64,000 nucleotides of DNA from Actinopolyspora saharensis (GCF_900100925.1 NZ_FNKO01000002.1:868001-932000); one strand, 5' to 3'; shown: positions 43,545 to 52,537, counted from the first letter of the stretch. A program made the numbers and translations. The notes: generated by a model not told the origin, from the sequence alone.

Positions 43545-44465
43545 TTACGAACTGTCAATCGACGTGACCCGGCGGTCGCCGTCCTCGGTCACGGTAGGCG
43601 CAACGTCGCTCCGGTTGTCCGGGTGGTAGCGCGCAAGCGCGAACACACCGGCGCAAGCGATCGCAGCGCACACCACTTCGGCCATCGCGGTCGACGTACC
43701 GACCGCATCGGCCTCCCCCAGCAGACCGATGCCGAGTCCCACGGCCACCAGCGGGTCGATAACGGTCAGACAGGCGACGGCGAGGTCGGGAGGGCCGCTC
43801 GCGTAGGCGTGCTGCAGCAACCACCCGCCGATGAGAACCGCCACCACCATGGCGAGCAGCAACCACAGCTCGACTTCGGCTAGCCTTCCGGAGGTCACCT
43901 GCTGGGAGACCGCGCGAAGCAGCAGCGAAACGAGACCGTACGCCACGGCGCAGCCGGAGGCGTAGGCCACGCAGCGGACCGAGCTGCGACTAAGCAGGGC
44001 CACCACCCCGCACACCAGCACCGTCACGGTAACGAGCTGGATCGCGGTCACGGCCGCTTCCGAAGTCACCGAGGTCGGGGTGGCGCTGCGCATCGCGAGG
44101 AAGACGAACGCGGCGACACCGCCGCCGCTCATCAACACCGCCACGATCGTGGAGCGCGGCAGCTTGCCCAGCTCACCCGCGTTCCCACCGGAGTTCAGCA
44201 GCACGGTGATGGGCAGGGCCAGCACCCCGAGCGGCTGTACCACGCTGAGCGGAGCGAGCCCCAGCGCCAGCGCGTGCAGGACGGTGCCACTGGCCAGGCA
44301 GATCAACCCCAGCAGCCATCTGGTGTTGCGCACCAGGCGCAGTTGGTTGCGTACCCCCAGTCTCCGTCCGGAGATCGTGTCGTGGACCGCACCGTGCTGC
44401 AGGCGGGCTCCGAAGGCGTATCCGAAGGCCGCCACGGCCGCGAGTACAACCGCGAACATGGTCAT
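43545..44465 (-). CDS. DMT/EamA-like multispan membrane protein (NIPA-type)
   Basis: 306 residues with about nine hydrophobic segments. LAPLSVVQPLGVLALPITVL and DLAVACLTVIDPLVAVGLGI show the internal duplication of drug/metabolite transporters and the proline-rich motif of NIPA/DUF-type magnesium-transporter relatives. The gene stops 12 bases before the GT4 start, so it heads the four-gene unit. It could flip a lipid-linked sugar or carry metabolites or a cation. ATG 44465 and ATG 44459 are equally good starts. Confidence 0.8.
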   Translation of the reverse strand: MTMFAVVLAAVAAFGYAFGARLQHGAVHDTISGRRLGVRNQLRLVRNTRWLLGLICLASGTVLHALALGLAPLSVVQPLGVLALPITVLLNSGGNAGELGKLPRSTIVAVLMSGGGVAAFVFLAMRSATPTSVTSEAAVTAIQLVTVTVLVCGVVALLSRSSVRCVAYASGCAVAYGLVSLLLRAVSQQVTSGRLAEVELWLLLAMVVAVLIGGWLLQHAYASGPPDLAVACLTVIDPLVAVGLGIGLLGEADAVGTSTAMAEVVCAAIACAGVFALARYHPDNRSDVAPTVTEDGDRRVTSIDSS

Positions 44466-44481
44466 ATCAGGTCTCGTCCGC

Positions 44482-44805
44482 TCATAGCCGCATCATCCAG
44501 CACCACGAGCCACCGTTCCCACTCGGTTCTCCGATTTCCCGGACCGGGAACAACCCACCTTCCCGGGTCTCCACCACGATCCTCCACAACACCGCCGCAG
44601 ACTCCGAATCGACGAGAACTCCGACCGGAAGGTTCCGCCCCAAGCTTCCCGGAGCCGGCCGTTCGTGCTCCTCTGAAATCTCGCGTATCGCACATCGTTC
44701 CACTTCGGGGCGATCCCCCACTTTCCCCGGAGCACATCGCGCCGCTCTCAGGGACGCCCCGGGCTCAGTCGAGCCCGGACGCTCACGCGCACGACTGTAG
44801 AACAC
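44482..44805 (-). CDS. Doubtful hypothetical ORF
   Basis: 107 codons from ATG 44805, ending 17 bases before the DMT start on the same strand. The C-terminal half (LPVGVLVDSESAAVLWRIVV, then a charged stretch) reads like protein, but codon usage is weaker in G/C at third positions than neighbours and no ribosome-binding site is obvious. Could be an upstream leader or simply non-coding. Confidence 0.25.
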   Translation of the reverse strand: MFYSRARERPGSTEPGASLRAARCAPGKVGDRPEVERCAIREISEEHERPAPGSLGRNLPVGVLVDSESAAVLWRIVVETREGGLFPVREIGEPSGNGGSWCWMMRL

Positions 44806-45266
44806 CCGTCCCCGGCATGATGCCGATTCACTTCATCCGGGGACCACCGCCCGAACGCGCCCCTGCCCGCGCTGTAGCGCGCACACCAGCAGTTTCGCCT
44901 CCACGCGAGCCGCTGCGGGCAGCATTCCCCCGAATCGGGGAGTACGGTCCGCGGTGAGCGAGCCCACTTACGCGAAAGAGGGAAAAAACACGCGGCGAGC
45001 CCGTTCGGCGACCCGGCGTGACGAACTCACCGGCACACGCGCAGCTCGATCACCTCCCGCGCCCGAACCGGATCAGCCCACCACGTGACGACGGGCGACG
45101 ACGGGCCCGCGGCACACCCGGGTGAACCGGACCGGACTGGCACCGAACTCGATCTCGCCCAGTTCGGTACTACGGAAGCAACCCCTGGGCAGCCGACACG
45201 TCCTACGGGACGGAGAAACGGATCAACGGTGAATCGACCAAACCGGTAGCGATGAGAGGTGCCGCA
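44806..45266. other. Gene-free stretch upstream of the lipoprotein gene
   Basis: No credible coding frame seen. It separates the minus-strand glycosylation operon from the plus-strand lipoprotein and must hold both promoters; none is convincing by eye. Confidence 0.5.
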
Positions 45267-46010
45267 ATGGTTCCCCACGGACGGAATGGACGGAACGGTC
45301 TCGGTCTCCGCGTTTTCGCGGCGACGACGACTCTGCTCACGGGAGCGCTGCTCGCCGGATGCGGACAGCAGGCCGACTCCGCGAACGAGCTGTCCAACGC
45401 GGCGGGCGAAGCGATGGGCGCGTCCGGCGACTCCGTCGCGGGAGCGGCGGACACGTCGACGTCCCGCACGCGAACCGACGACTCGACCGCCGGAGAGCGG
45501 ACGGGGCGGAGCCCGACGGAGAGCTCCACTGCTTCCTCGCCCTCGGAGAGCAGAGAGTCCACCGGCAGAACTCCGACCAGCACCGAACACCCCCCTCCGG
45601 TGAGCCGCTGCCACACCGGGTCGCTGGACGGCTCCCTGAAGCGGGGCCGCCCGGGGGCCGGACAGCGCTACGCCGAGCTGACGGTGCGCAACACCGGGGA
45701 CAGCACGTGCACGCTCTACGGCTACCCGGGGTTGGAACTGCTCGACGGGTCCGGATCCCCGCTGCCGACCGACGTGTCCAGGACCGCCGATCCGGGGCCC
45801 AGCGCCCTCAGGCTGGCTCCGGACGAGACCTCCTCGGCACAACTGCACTGGGGCGTCGTTCCGACCGGTACCGATCCGGCGGGCAGCTCCTGCGAACCGG
45901 TCCCGGCAGGAGTCAGGGTCACTCCTCCGGATGAAACCGATTCGTTCCGGCTCGACTGGAACCTCGGCCGAGTGTGCGGAGGGGACGTGGACGTGACGGC
46001 GTTCCGCTGA
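45267..46010 (+). CDS. DUF4232-containing lipoprotein
   Basis: 247 residues from ATG 45267, preferred over ATG 45252 because GAGAGG lies eight bases before it. N-terminal signal with lipobox LLAGC (about residue 36). A long Ser/Thr/Glu-rich spacer (about 45-115) precedes a DUF4232 beta-sandwich: RCHTGSLDGSLKRG, RYAELTVRNTGDSTCTLYGY, PGLELLDGSGSPLPTDVSR and a C-terminal LDWNLGRVCGGDVDVTAFR. Two cysteine pairs are likely disulfides. Exposed cell-envelope protein of unknown role. Confidence 0.88.
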   Translation: MVPHGRNGRNGLGLRVFAATTTLLTGALLAGCGQQADSANELSNAAGEAMGASGDSVAGAADTSTSRTRTDDSTAGERTGRSPTESSTASSPSESRESTGRTPTSTEHPPPVSRCHTGSLDGSLKRGRPGAGQRYAELTVRNTGDSTCTLYGYPGLELLDGSGSPLPTDVSRTADPGPSALRLAPDETSSAQLHWGVVPTGTDPAGSSCEPVPAGVRVTPPDETDSFRLDWNLGRVCGGDVDVTAFR

Positions 46011-46220
46011 ACCGCTCGCCCGGTGCCGCGTGCACCGGTGCCCGTGCGAAGTGGCCGCGCCCGCGTCCTCTCCGCCGGGACTCCCCCGCCCCGGCTCCTC
46101 CGCGCCGGCGGAACGAGCCCGCAGGATTTGCGCTCACCCGACAAACCGGGCAGCGTGGAACGCGGAACTGACCGCGGCGGAGGAACACTCGTCAGCCCGA
46201 GCACGACCGAGGCGGGGGCC

Positions 46221-46811
46221 ATGAGCGAAGCGCCGCACGCACAGGACCTGCTCGGCATCCGGGTGCACGACCGGGACGGGGAGCGCATCGGACGGGTCGG
46301 GGACGTCTACGTCGACGACAGCAGCCACCGGGCCGACTGGGTGACCGTCCGCAGCGGCCCGCTGGGGATGCGCGAGAACTTCGCCCCGTTGCACGGCGCC
46401 GTCCTCAGTCGGGGACGTCTGCTGCTCGGCTTCTCGAAGCGCCAGGTCAGAACGGCCCCGAGCGTGGACGTCGAGCACGGTCACCTCTCCAATCGGGACG
46501 GGCACAGACTCTACGAGCACTACGGCGTCGACAACGCGGAAGTGCCGCCGCCCCGGATCCCGGAAAGCCGCCCCGCTGCGGGGCCCCGGGCGCGGGACTC
46601 GCACGCCCGCAGCCGGAGCTGCCCACCTGAGGCGATGACGACACCGGGCCAGGAGCACTTCCCCGTTCCGGGCAGCTCCCCCGAATCCGCCCGTTCCGGA
46701 GCGGCGACGCCTCCGGAACAACACCACGCGCGATCCCGCACCCCGCCTCCGGAGCCCACACCCGACCGTGCCGGCGACAGTCTGCGGGACAATGACGACC
46801 GTGACGGCTGA
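46221..46811 (+). CDS. PRC-barrel domain protein with disordered tail
   Basis: 196 residues from ATG 46221 (MSEAPHAQDLLG). Residues 8-75 are a PRC-barrel: GIRVHDRDGERIGRVGDVYV then HRADWVTVRSGPLG. The remainder is Pro/Glu/Arg-rich and probably disordered (RSRTPPPEPTPDRAGDS). PRC-barrels in actinomycetes bind partner proteins or RNA. Its last 20 bases overlap the next gene, so the two are co-translated. Weak ribosome-binding site. Confidence 0.8.
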   Translation: MSEAPHAQDLLGIRVHDRDGERIGRVGDVYVDDSSHRADWVTVRSGPLGMRENFAPLHGAVLSRGRLLLGFSKRQVRTAPSVDVEHGHLSNRDGHRLYEHYGVDNAEVPPPRIPESRPAAGPRARDSHARSRSCPPEAMTTPGQEHFPVPGSSPESARSGAATPPEQHHARSRTPPPEPTPDRAGDSLRDNDDRDG

Positions 46812-47313
46812 CGAGTTCGCTGTGGAGCTGTTGACCACTGTCGTGGTCGGCGCCGAGGACGAGGAAACGGCACGCCGGGCGTGTTCCGAGCTGCTCCGGC
46901 GAACGGACGGGCGGATCGTGCAGTCCGTGGACTGCTCCGACGAGGAACCCGGCTGCCGCTCCGTGACGCTGGCACGGACCGCCTCAGCTCCGGCGTCGGG
47001 CAACCAGGCCGCCGTCCTCTCCCGAGCGGTGCGGGAGCTGCTGAACGCTCTCGGACCCGGTTTCACCGGAGCTCGCGTCTCCTGCGAACCGCCGAGCGCC
47101 TGGACCGTGATCGACGACCCCGCACTGGTCGGTTCCCTGGTCGCGCGCGGGGAACGAGTGCTCGTGGAGGCGTGGAGCCCCACCGGGGAAACCGGCTTCA
47201 CCGGTGAGGTGGCCTCAGCCGCCGAGGCGGGACCGCTGACCGGTCCCTCCCACCAGAGCCCGGCCCAGCCCTCCAGGTCGGAGGGACACCCCGGGAATCA
47301 CCTCGACCCCTGA
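46792..47313 (+). CDS. Hypothetical protein overlapping the PRC-barrel gene
   Basis: 173 residues from ATG 46792; ATG 46768 and GTG 46801 are alternatives. Two beta/alpha units (FAVELLTTVVVGAEDEETAR; RSVTLARTASAPASGNQAAV), then an acidic/polar tail. Sequence order suggests a small ferredoxin-like fold. No family recognised. Its 20-base overlap with the PRC gene argues for joint expression. Confidence 0.55.
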   Translation: MTTVTADEFAVELLTTVVVGAEDEETARRACSELLRRTDGRIVQSVDCSDEEPGCRSVTLARTASAPASGNQAAVLSRAVRELLNALGPGFTGARVSCEPPSAWTVIDDPALVGSLVARGERVLVEAWSPTGETGFTGEVASAAEAGPLTGPSHQSPAQPSRSEGHPGNHLDP

Positions 47314-47567
47314 GGACTCCTCTCCCCGCCCCCGCTCCGGTGCGGAACGCGGTTCGCCGCGCTCGCCCGCCGCCGCGGAGCGGTTCCTCCCGAAGTCGCC
47401 GGAAGTGACCTCCGTGCGGACGTTTCGGGCGAACGCGCCGAGTGCCAACCTGAGATCGGCAGCACCGTGGTGGAACGCTACTTTGGTGATCGACATCGGT
47501 GTCCACGCGAGCGCGCCGAATCGAGGCGTGGCATCGGAACACGATCACCCGGAGGGGGACAAGTTCG

Positions 47568-47828
47568 ATGGCAGGTGTGGAAGAGGTCCGCGCCGGTATA
47601 GCACTGGCCAACCAGAAGGCCTCGGAGAGCGTGGCGGCCCTGCAGCAGGCGACCCTGAGCCTGGAGGAGGCCCAGCAGGCGCTGGCCAACGCCACGCAGG
47701 GCAGCGGGCAGGAGGAGATCCAGCACGCCTACGGGATGCTCGCCGAGGCAGCGCAGAGCCTCAACGGGGTTCAGGGCACGATCAACGCCAGCATCACCTC
47801 GGCCGAGAACTACGCGGGACGGCTGTAA
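47568..47828 (+). CDS. Small helical protein (WXG100-like size), first gene of the FtsK locus
   Basis: 86 residues from ATG 47568, preceded by GGAGGGGGAC. Predicted helical hairpin without cysteines: MAGVEEVRAGIALANQKASE, ALQQATLSLEEAQQALANAT, then a turn QGSGQEEIQ and a second helix ending ITSAENYAGRL. No WXG motif is present, but size and fold match that class. The pattern GS-x-x-E-(14 to 22 residues)-Y-A-x-L matches the N-terminal domain of the deaminase at 55695. A second small gene follows four bases on. Confidence 0.75.
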   Translation: MAGVEEVRAGIALANQKASESVAALQQATLSLEEAQQALANATQGSGQEEIQHAYGMLAEAAQSLNGVQGTINASITSAENYAGRL

Positions 47829-47832
47829 CGCG

Positions 47833-48084
47833 GTGTCGGCACTTCAGGAACTCCAGCAGGCACTGCAGACGGTCAGCGATCAGCTCGAGCAGACCCAGCG
47901 CCACCTGGCCACCTCCCGCACCGCGCTGCACCAGGCGGAATCGGCGCTGCGCGGAGTGGATCCGGACAACCCGGAGACGGTGGTCCCCCCGGGGCTGCAC
48001 CGTGCGGACGACCAGATCGAGCACACCCTGTCCACGGTGGAGCAGGTGGCCGACACGATCAGACAGTTCGCAGCCGGACTGTGA
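47833..48084 (+). CDS. Second small helical protein of the FtsK locus
   Basis: 83 residues from GTG 47833, four bases after the preceding stop. Two long helices rich in Gln/Leu/Ala (MSALQELQQALQTVSDQLEQ; LATSRTALHQAESALRGVDP) joined by a Pro/Asp turn, then STVEQVADTIRQFAAGL. Reads like an obligate partner of the 86-residue protein, as in EsxA/EsxB-type pairs, though neither carries WXG. Followed by a short hairpin at 48116. Confidence 0.7.
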   Translation: MSALQELQQALQTVSDQLEQTQRHLATSRTALHQAESALRGVDPDNPETVVPPGLHRADDQIEHTLSTVEQVADTIRQFAAGL

Positions 48085-48407
48085 CCGGGTCTCGCTCGCC
48101 TCAGCAGTCGGTGCTCGCGGGGCTTTTCCCGCGGCGCGACCGCGCCGTAACCGCCATCCCGGTCACCGACACCTGCGCGGCCTCTCCCGCGTCGCTCCCG
48201 TGAGGACGGTCCCGACGTCGTGCGGAGCACCACCCGATGTCGGGGCGCCGCCGGCGTCCCGCGCGAGTTCCCGCCGAGCGACCATCCGCGAGGGGCCGAG
48301 CGGACGACACCGGGGCACCGCTCCCGCGCTCCGGTGTCCCGTCGCGAGTAACCGGTCACACCGCCGTCCACACGGGCTGATCAGTGGTACTTTGCTTACG
48401 GTCAGTG
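48085..48407. other. Intergenic stretch between small-protein pair and ATPase gene
   Basis: 323 bases without coding signs. A GC hairpin near its start may end or weaken transcription of the first two genes; a separate promoter for the ATPase gene is expected but not identified. Confidence 0.5.
48116..48133 (+). terminator. Hairpin after the small-protein pair
   Basis: CGCGGG-GCTTTT-CCCGCG, with T bases only in the loop. Could be an attenuator. Confidence 0.4.
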
Positions 48408-51338
48408 ATGCGAGTACCGAGGTGGGGCGTGCGGAAACGCAACGAGCGGCGCAACGCGATTCAGACGGCCTTCGACCGGCTCAGCGCCACCGCGGCCACG
48501 GCCCTCGGAGCGGCCGAGAACGAGGTGGCGCGGGTCCGGTCGGATCAGGCCAAGCAGGAGCACGCGCTGCGAATCGCACAGCACGGGGTCTCCGCTGCGG
48601 CAGGGGATCCGGACTCGTTCGAGGGGTCCGAGCAACCGGAGTTCCGGACGGCGCTGGACGAGGCGCTGGCCGAACGGGCCGAGGTGTTCTCCCGGTGGAC
48701 GGCGCAGGGCCCCGAGCGGTTGACCGAGCTGATGGCCGAAGCGGCCCCCGGCACCGCCTCGGCGCCGTGGCGCGAGTGGCTGGGCAGCATCGGTTCCGCG
48801 ACCGCCCAGACCCCCGCTCCCGAGCTGTGGCGCATCGGCGCCGCACACGCCCCGGCCGCTCCCGAAGCCCCCGGCTTTCCCGCGGCGGTTCCGCTGCTCG
48901 ACGAGTCGAACCTGCGCATCACCTGCCGGTCCGCCAACGCGGAGGAAGCCACGCGGGACGCGGCCGAGCACCTCGTGCAGAACCTGCTGCTGCGCGTGCT
49001 CTCGTACTACGAGCCGGGACTGGTGCGCGTGCACGTCTGGGACACCGCACGGCTGACCGGCACCCTGCCCGGGCTGTTCCCCCTGACCCGCTCGGGTCTG
49101 CTCACGGCGCACGATCCGACGCGGCTGGACGACCTCCTCGAGGAACTGGCCGAGCACATCAGGAGGATCCACACCACCGCGCTGCTCGGCGGGCACACCT
49201 CGCTGAAGTCCCTCGTGGAGGAAACCGGCCATCGTGGCGAGCCCTGGCGGATCGCCGTGCTGTTCGGCGACGGCGAACCGCTCAAGGAGGAACAGCAGCA
49301 GCAGTTGCAGCGCGTCGCCCGCAACGGCCTGTCCTGCGGCATCCAGCTGATCGTCGTGGACCTGCCCATGACGGTGAACAACGCCCTGGAGTCGGTGACC
49401 CTGACCGGTCCGAACAGCGCGCGCAGCAGCATGACCGGCGCCCACCTGGCGATCGCTCCGGACGAGACTCCGCCGCGGGAACGCGTGAGCAGGGCGTGCT
49501 CGGCGATCTCGGAAGCGTTCCAGGCCAGGCGCTCCCGGGTGCGGACCTTCTCCGACCTGCTTCCCGAGCAGTACTGGACGAACGACTCCACCTCCGGGCT
49601 GACCGCTCCCGTGGGGTTCTTCGAGGGGGAGCCGGTGCGGATCTCGCTCGGCGACTCCAGCCCGCACACCCTGGTCGGGGGTCCCAGCGGCTCGGGCAAG
49701 ACGAACTTCCTGTACGGGATGCTGGGGGCGCTGGCCGCCCGGTACAGCCCGGACGAGCTGGAGATGTACCTGCTCGACTTCAAGGAGGGCGTGTCCTTCG
49801 CCCAGTTCACCCCGGGGAGCAGGGATCCGAGCTGGCTGCCGCACGCCAAGCTCGTGGGGGTCAACGTCAACACCGACCGCGAGTTCGGGCTGGCGCTGCT
49901 GCGCTTCCTCGCCACGGAGATGCGGCGCAGGGCCGACGCGGCCAAGGCCTGCGAGGTGACCAAGCTCGAGGAGCTGCGCCAGCGCGATCCGCAGGGGCGT
50001 TGGCCCCGGATCGTCGCCGTGATCGACGAGTTCCAGTACCTGTTCTCCGAACGCGACTCGGTGTCCACCCAGGCGGCCACGCTGCTGGAGGACGTCGCCC
50101 GCAGGGGGCGCTCCCAGGGGATCCACCTGGTGCTGGCCAGTCAGGACGTGTCCGGCATCGAGGCGTTCTGGGGCAAACCGGCCATCTTCGAGCAGTTCAT
50201 CCTGCGCATCGCCCTGCCCAAGGCCCGGCGGGTGCTGGTGGACAACAACACGACCGCGCTGGAGCTGCCGCGCTGGCACGCCGTGGTCAACCACGATTCA
50301 GGGGTCAAGCACGGCAACGAGGTGGCGCGCATCCCGGACGCCACGGCCTCGGAGACCTTCGACTCGCTGCAGACGGACCTGTGGGAGCGGCACCTGTGGG
50401 AGACGGGCAGGCGCAACGCGCGGCCTCCGCGGCTGTTCGACGGCTCGCATCTGCCCCGGCTCTCCGAGCTGGAGGACTACGAGGCGCTGCGCCCCGGTCC
50501 GGCCCGGTCCCCGCAGGTGCTGCTGGGCCAGGTGATCGACGTGCGGGGCACGGCAGCGGCACTGCCGTTCGGGCGCTCCCCCGGCCGGAACCTGGCCGTG
50601 CTCGGTTCGGCCCAGCAGGACGCCGTGGCCGTGCTGGGTGCGAGCGCGCTCTCGCTGGCCGCGCAGTTCGTGCCCGGCGACGTCGAGTTCACCATCGCGG
50701 GGCTGGTCGAGGAGAGCGCGGAGCACGCGCGTGCGCTGGAGACGACGCTGCGGCGGAACGGGCACGAGGTCTCGTTCGTCGAGACGGGGGAGTTGAACGA
50801 CACCCTGCAGCGGTTGTCCGCGCTGCTCGACGAGCGGGCCGACTCGAGCTCGAAGGGTTCCGGGGCGGCCAAGCACTGCCTGCTGCTCTACGGGGCCGAT
50901 GCCGCCCAGCCACTGCTGGAGAACAAGGACCCGCAGACGCGGCTCAGCGGGCTGGACCAGCTGCGCAAGATCCTCAAGCAGGGTCCCGAGGCGGGGGTGC
51001 ACACCATCGGTTGGTGGCGCAGCGTCCAGCGGCTGCGCAACGCGCTGGGCATGGGGCCCGCCGACGACGTGGGGGCCTGGGTCGCCTTCGACGTGCAGGG
51101 GCAGGAGCTGGCGCCGCTGGCGGCGGGGCAGTTGATCACCTGGTCCCCGCGCGCCCATCGCGGACTGTTCTTCGACCGCTCGACGCACTCGCATCCCGAG
51201 GTGGTCCTCCCGTTCGACCTGTCCGGGATGCTCGAGGAGCGGATGCCGGAGCCGGAGTTCGACGAGCAGGAGCACGTCCCGCGTCCGCGCGGTTCGGACG
51301 CTGTCGTGTCCAACGTCGGGGAGGAAACGGGTGACTGA
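48408..51338 (+). CDS. Soluble FtsK/SpoIIIE-domain ATPase with three ATPase-like modules
   Basis: About 976 residues from ATG 48408; GTG 48429 (with GAGGTGGGG before it) is an alternative. No transmembrane segment. The central module (about 395-620) is an intact FtsK/EccC motor: Walker A GGPSGSGKTNFLYGML (Lys about 431), Walker B RIVAVIDEFQYLF (Asp about 540) and a sensor stretch GRSQGIHLVLASQD. The N-terminal module (about 160-350; ending SCGIQLIVVDLPMTVNN) and the C-terminal one (about 715-930; LAVLGSAQQDAVAVLGASAL, then HCLLLYGADAAQ) look like degenerate copies. A degenerate-active-degenerate chain resembles EccC of type VII secretion, but without membrane anchor. An 8-base overlap couples it to the coiled-coil gene. 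Confidence 0.88.
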   Translation: MRVPRWGVRKRNERRNAIQTAFDRLSATAATALGAAENEVARVRSDQAKQEHALRIAQHGVSAAAGDPDSFEGSEQPEFRTALDEALAERAEVFSRWTAQGPERLTELMAEAAPGTASAPWREWLGSIGSATAQTPAPELWRIGAAHAPAAPEAPGFPAAVPLLDESNLRITCRSANAEEATRDAAEHLVQNLLLRVLSYYEPGLVRVHVWDTARLTGTLPGLFPLTRSGLLTAHDPTRLDDLLEELAEHIRRIHTTALLGGHTSLKSLVEETGHRGEPWRIAVLFGDGEPLKEEQQQQLQRVARNGLSCGIQLIVVDLPMTVNNALESVTLTGPNSARSSMTGAHLAIAPDETPPRERVSRACSAISEAFQARRSRVRTFSDLLPEQYWTNDSTSGLTAPVGFFEGEPVRISLGDSSPHTLVGGPSGSGKTNFLYGMLGALAARYSPDELEMYLLDFKEGVSFAQFTPGSRDPSWLPHAKLVGVNVNTDREFGLALLRFLATEMRRRADAAKACEVTKLEELRQRDPQGRWPRIVAVIDEFQYLFSERDSVSTQAATLLEDVARRGRSQGIHLVLASQDVSGIEAFWGKPAIFEQFILRIALPKARRVLVDNNTTALELPRWHAVVNHDSGVKHGNEVARIPDATASETFDSLQTDLWERHLWETGRRNARPPRLFDGSHLPRLSELEDYEALRPGPARSPQVLLGQVIDVRGTAAALPFGRSPGRNLAVLGSAQQDAVAVLGASALSLAAQFVPGDVEFTIAGLVEESAEHARALETTLRRNGHEVSFVETGELNDTLQRLSALLDERADSSSKGSGAAKHCLLLYGADAAQPLLENKDPQTRLSGLDQLRKILKQGPEAGVHTIGWWRSVQRLRNALGMGPADDVGAWVAFDVQGQELAPLAAGQLITWSPRAHRGLFFDRSTHSHPEVVLPFDLSGMLEERMPEPEFDEQEHVPRPRGSDAVVSNVGEETGD

Positions 51339-51762
51339 GCAGTCCGAGCAGCCCGAGCAGCCCGCGGAGCGGGCCTCCAGGGCGGCCGAGCGCTACAAGG
51401 AGATCACCGCGCTGGCCACCGAGGCGGCCGAGCGGCTGAGCGAGCGGGAGCGGCAGCGCGCCGAGCAGCTGGAGCACGAGCTGGCCACCGAACGGGACCG
51501 GGTCGAGCAGGCGCAACAGCAGCGGGACCAGGTGGACGAGGGGGTTCGGCTCCGCTGGAACGCGGCCAAGGAGGCGCTGTGGGAGGAGCGCTGGATGCAG
51601 GTGACCCAGCTCCCCCCTCCCGATCCCGCGGCCGAGCCCACCTCGGCCGAGGAGGCCATCCGCTCGGTGCAGAGCGCCTACATGGAGCTGCACGAGGCGG
51701 TCGGTCAGAAGCGCTGGTCGGGGTCGGGGCTCCTCCCCACCGGCTGGCTGGGGCGTCGCTAG
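51331..51762 (+). CDS. Coiled-coil protein coupled to the FtsK-like ATPase
   Basis: 143 residues; GTG start overlaps the ATPase stop by eight bases (GGGGAGGAAACGG upstream). Residues 5-70 form an almost continuous charged coiled coil (ERYKEITALATEAAERLSER then ERQRAEQLEHELATERDRVE); a short C-terminal domain with LRWNAAKEALWEERWMQVTQ follows. Probably a structural or adaptor subunit of the ATPase. No family recognised. Confidence 0.75.
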   Translation: MTEQSEQPEQPAERASRAAERYKEITALATEAAERLSERERQRAEQLEHELATERDRVEQAQQQRDQVDEGVRLRWNAAKEALWEERWMQVTQLPPPDPAAEPTSAEEAIRSVQSAYMELHEAVGQKRWSGSGLLPTGWLGRR

Positions 51763-52049
51763 TACCCGTCCCGACTCGCTCGAGGCCGCACGGCTCGGTT
51801 CCGCCCGAGACCGGGGCTCTCCGCGCGTCCTTGCCCCGCGCAGCCGCGACCTCACCGCCGGGGCGCGCTGCGCAGCGCGCCCCGTGCCCGTTCGAGGACG
51901 CACAATCCGCCGAGCGATCCGGATCTCCCGAGGGCAGTCGCTTGACTCGTGTCGGCGCGGGGACACGCTCAACCGTGCCAGAATGTCCACCCGTCCTTGA
52001 CGCGCCGAATCCTGCCGTGAGCCGCCCGCGAAGCGACGAGGAGCGCTCG

Positions 52050-52378
52050 ATGCCCGACACGACGATCACCGCCCGGACGCAGCTGGCCACGCTGATCAAT
52101 GTTTTCACCGTCGAACCGGAGCATCAGCACGAGTTGGTAACCGTGCTGAACACGGCGACCGAGCAGGTGATGCGGCACTTGCCTGGATTCGTCTCCGCGA
52201 GCGTGCACGCGAGCACGGACGGGACCAGGGTGGTCAACTACGCCCAGTGGGAAAGCACCGAAGCCTACGAAGCGATGTTGACCGACCCGTCCGCTCGCGA
52301 ACACATGGCAAGGGCCGCCGAGATCGCGACGCGATTCGCCCCCACGTCTACACCGTGGACTCCGTGCACCACCGATGA
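52050..52378 (+). pseudogene. Antibiotic-biosynthesis-monooxygenase (ABM) domain gene with apparent frameshift
   Basis: From ATG 52050 (GACGAGGAGC upstream) the frame encodes a ferredoxin-like ABM domain: TLINVFTVEPEHQHELVTVL, MRHLPGFVSASVHASTDGTR and VVNYAQWESTEAYEAML. At the C-run 52339-52343 the family's closing motif is lost; reading one frame over gives RPHVYTVDSVHHR and a stop at 52376-52378. One C appears to be missing. In the unshifted frame the protein gains an unrelated tail to about 52472. This is either a real disabling deletion or a sequencing error. Role when intact: cofactor-free oxygenase or quinol-metabolising enzyme. Confidence 0.75.
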
Positions 52379-52537
52379 GGATTCACGCACCTGCCCGGTT
52401 CGCTCGTCCGCGTCGAACACAGCGGATCCGCTCGATCACGTGACCGGCGTCGCGCCTTCCGGCACGGCCTGAGCAGCCTGAGCAGCGGAGTCGCTCCACC
52501 CCATCACCTCTCCAGCCGACCGACACCCCCATTGAAG

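Noticed and set aside
45027-45848. 273-codon minus-strand frame opposite the DUF4232 lipoprotein
   Set aside because: The plus-strand frame has a signal peptide, lipobox and DUF4232 pattern; the antisense frame has none.
48116-48133. Hairpin taken as proof that the small-protein pair and ATPase are separate operons
   Set aside because: The stem is only six base pairs with no trailing T-run, so read-through is likely; kept only as a possible attenuator.
48402-50294. 630-codon minus-strand open frame opposite the FtsK-like gene
   Set aside because: Pro/Gly/Arg-rich antisense frame typical of high-GC DNA; no domain or ribosome-binding site.
47405-51334. 1,309-codon open frame overlapping the FtsK-like gene on the same strand
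   Set aside because: Arg/Gly/Ala-rich translation without motifs; it is an out-of-frame shadow of the well-supported ATPase frame, which carries Walker motifs.
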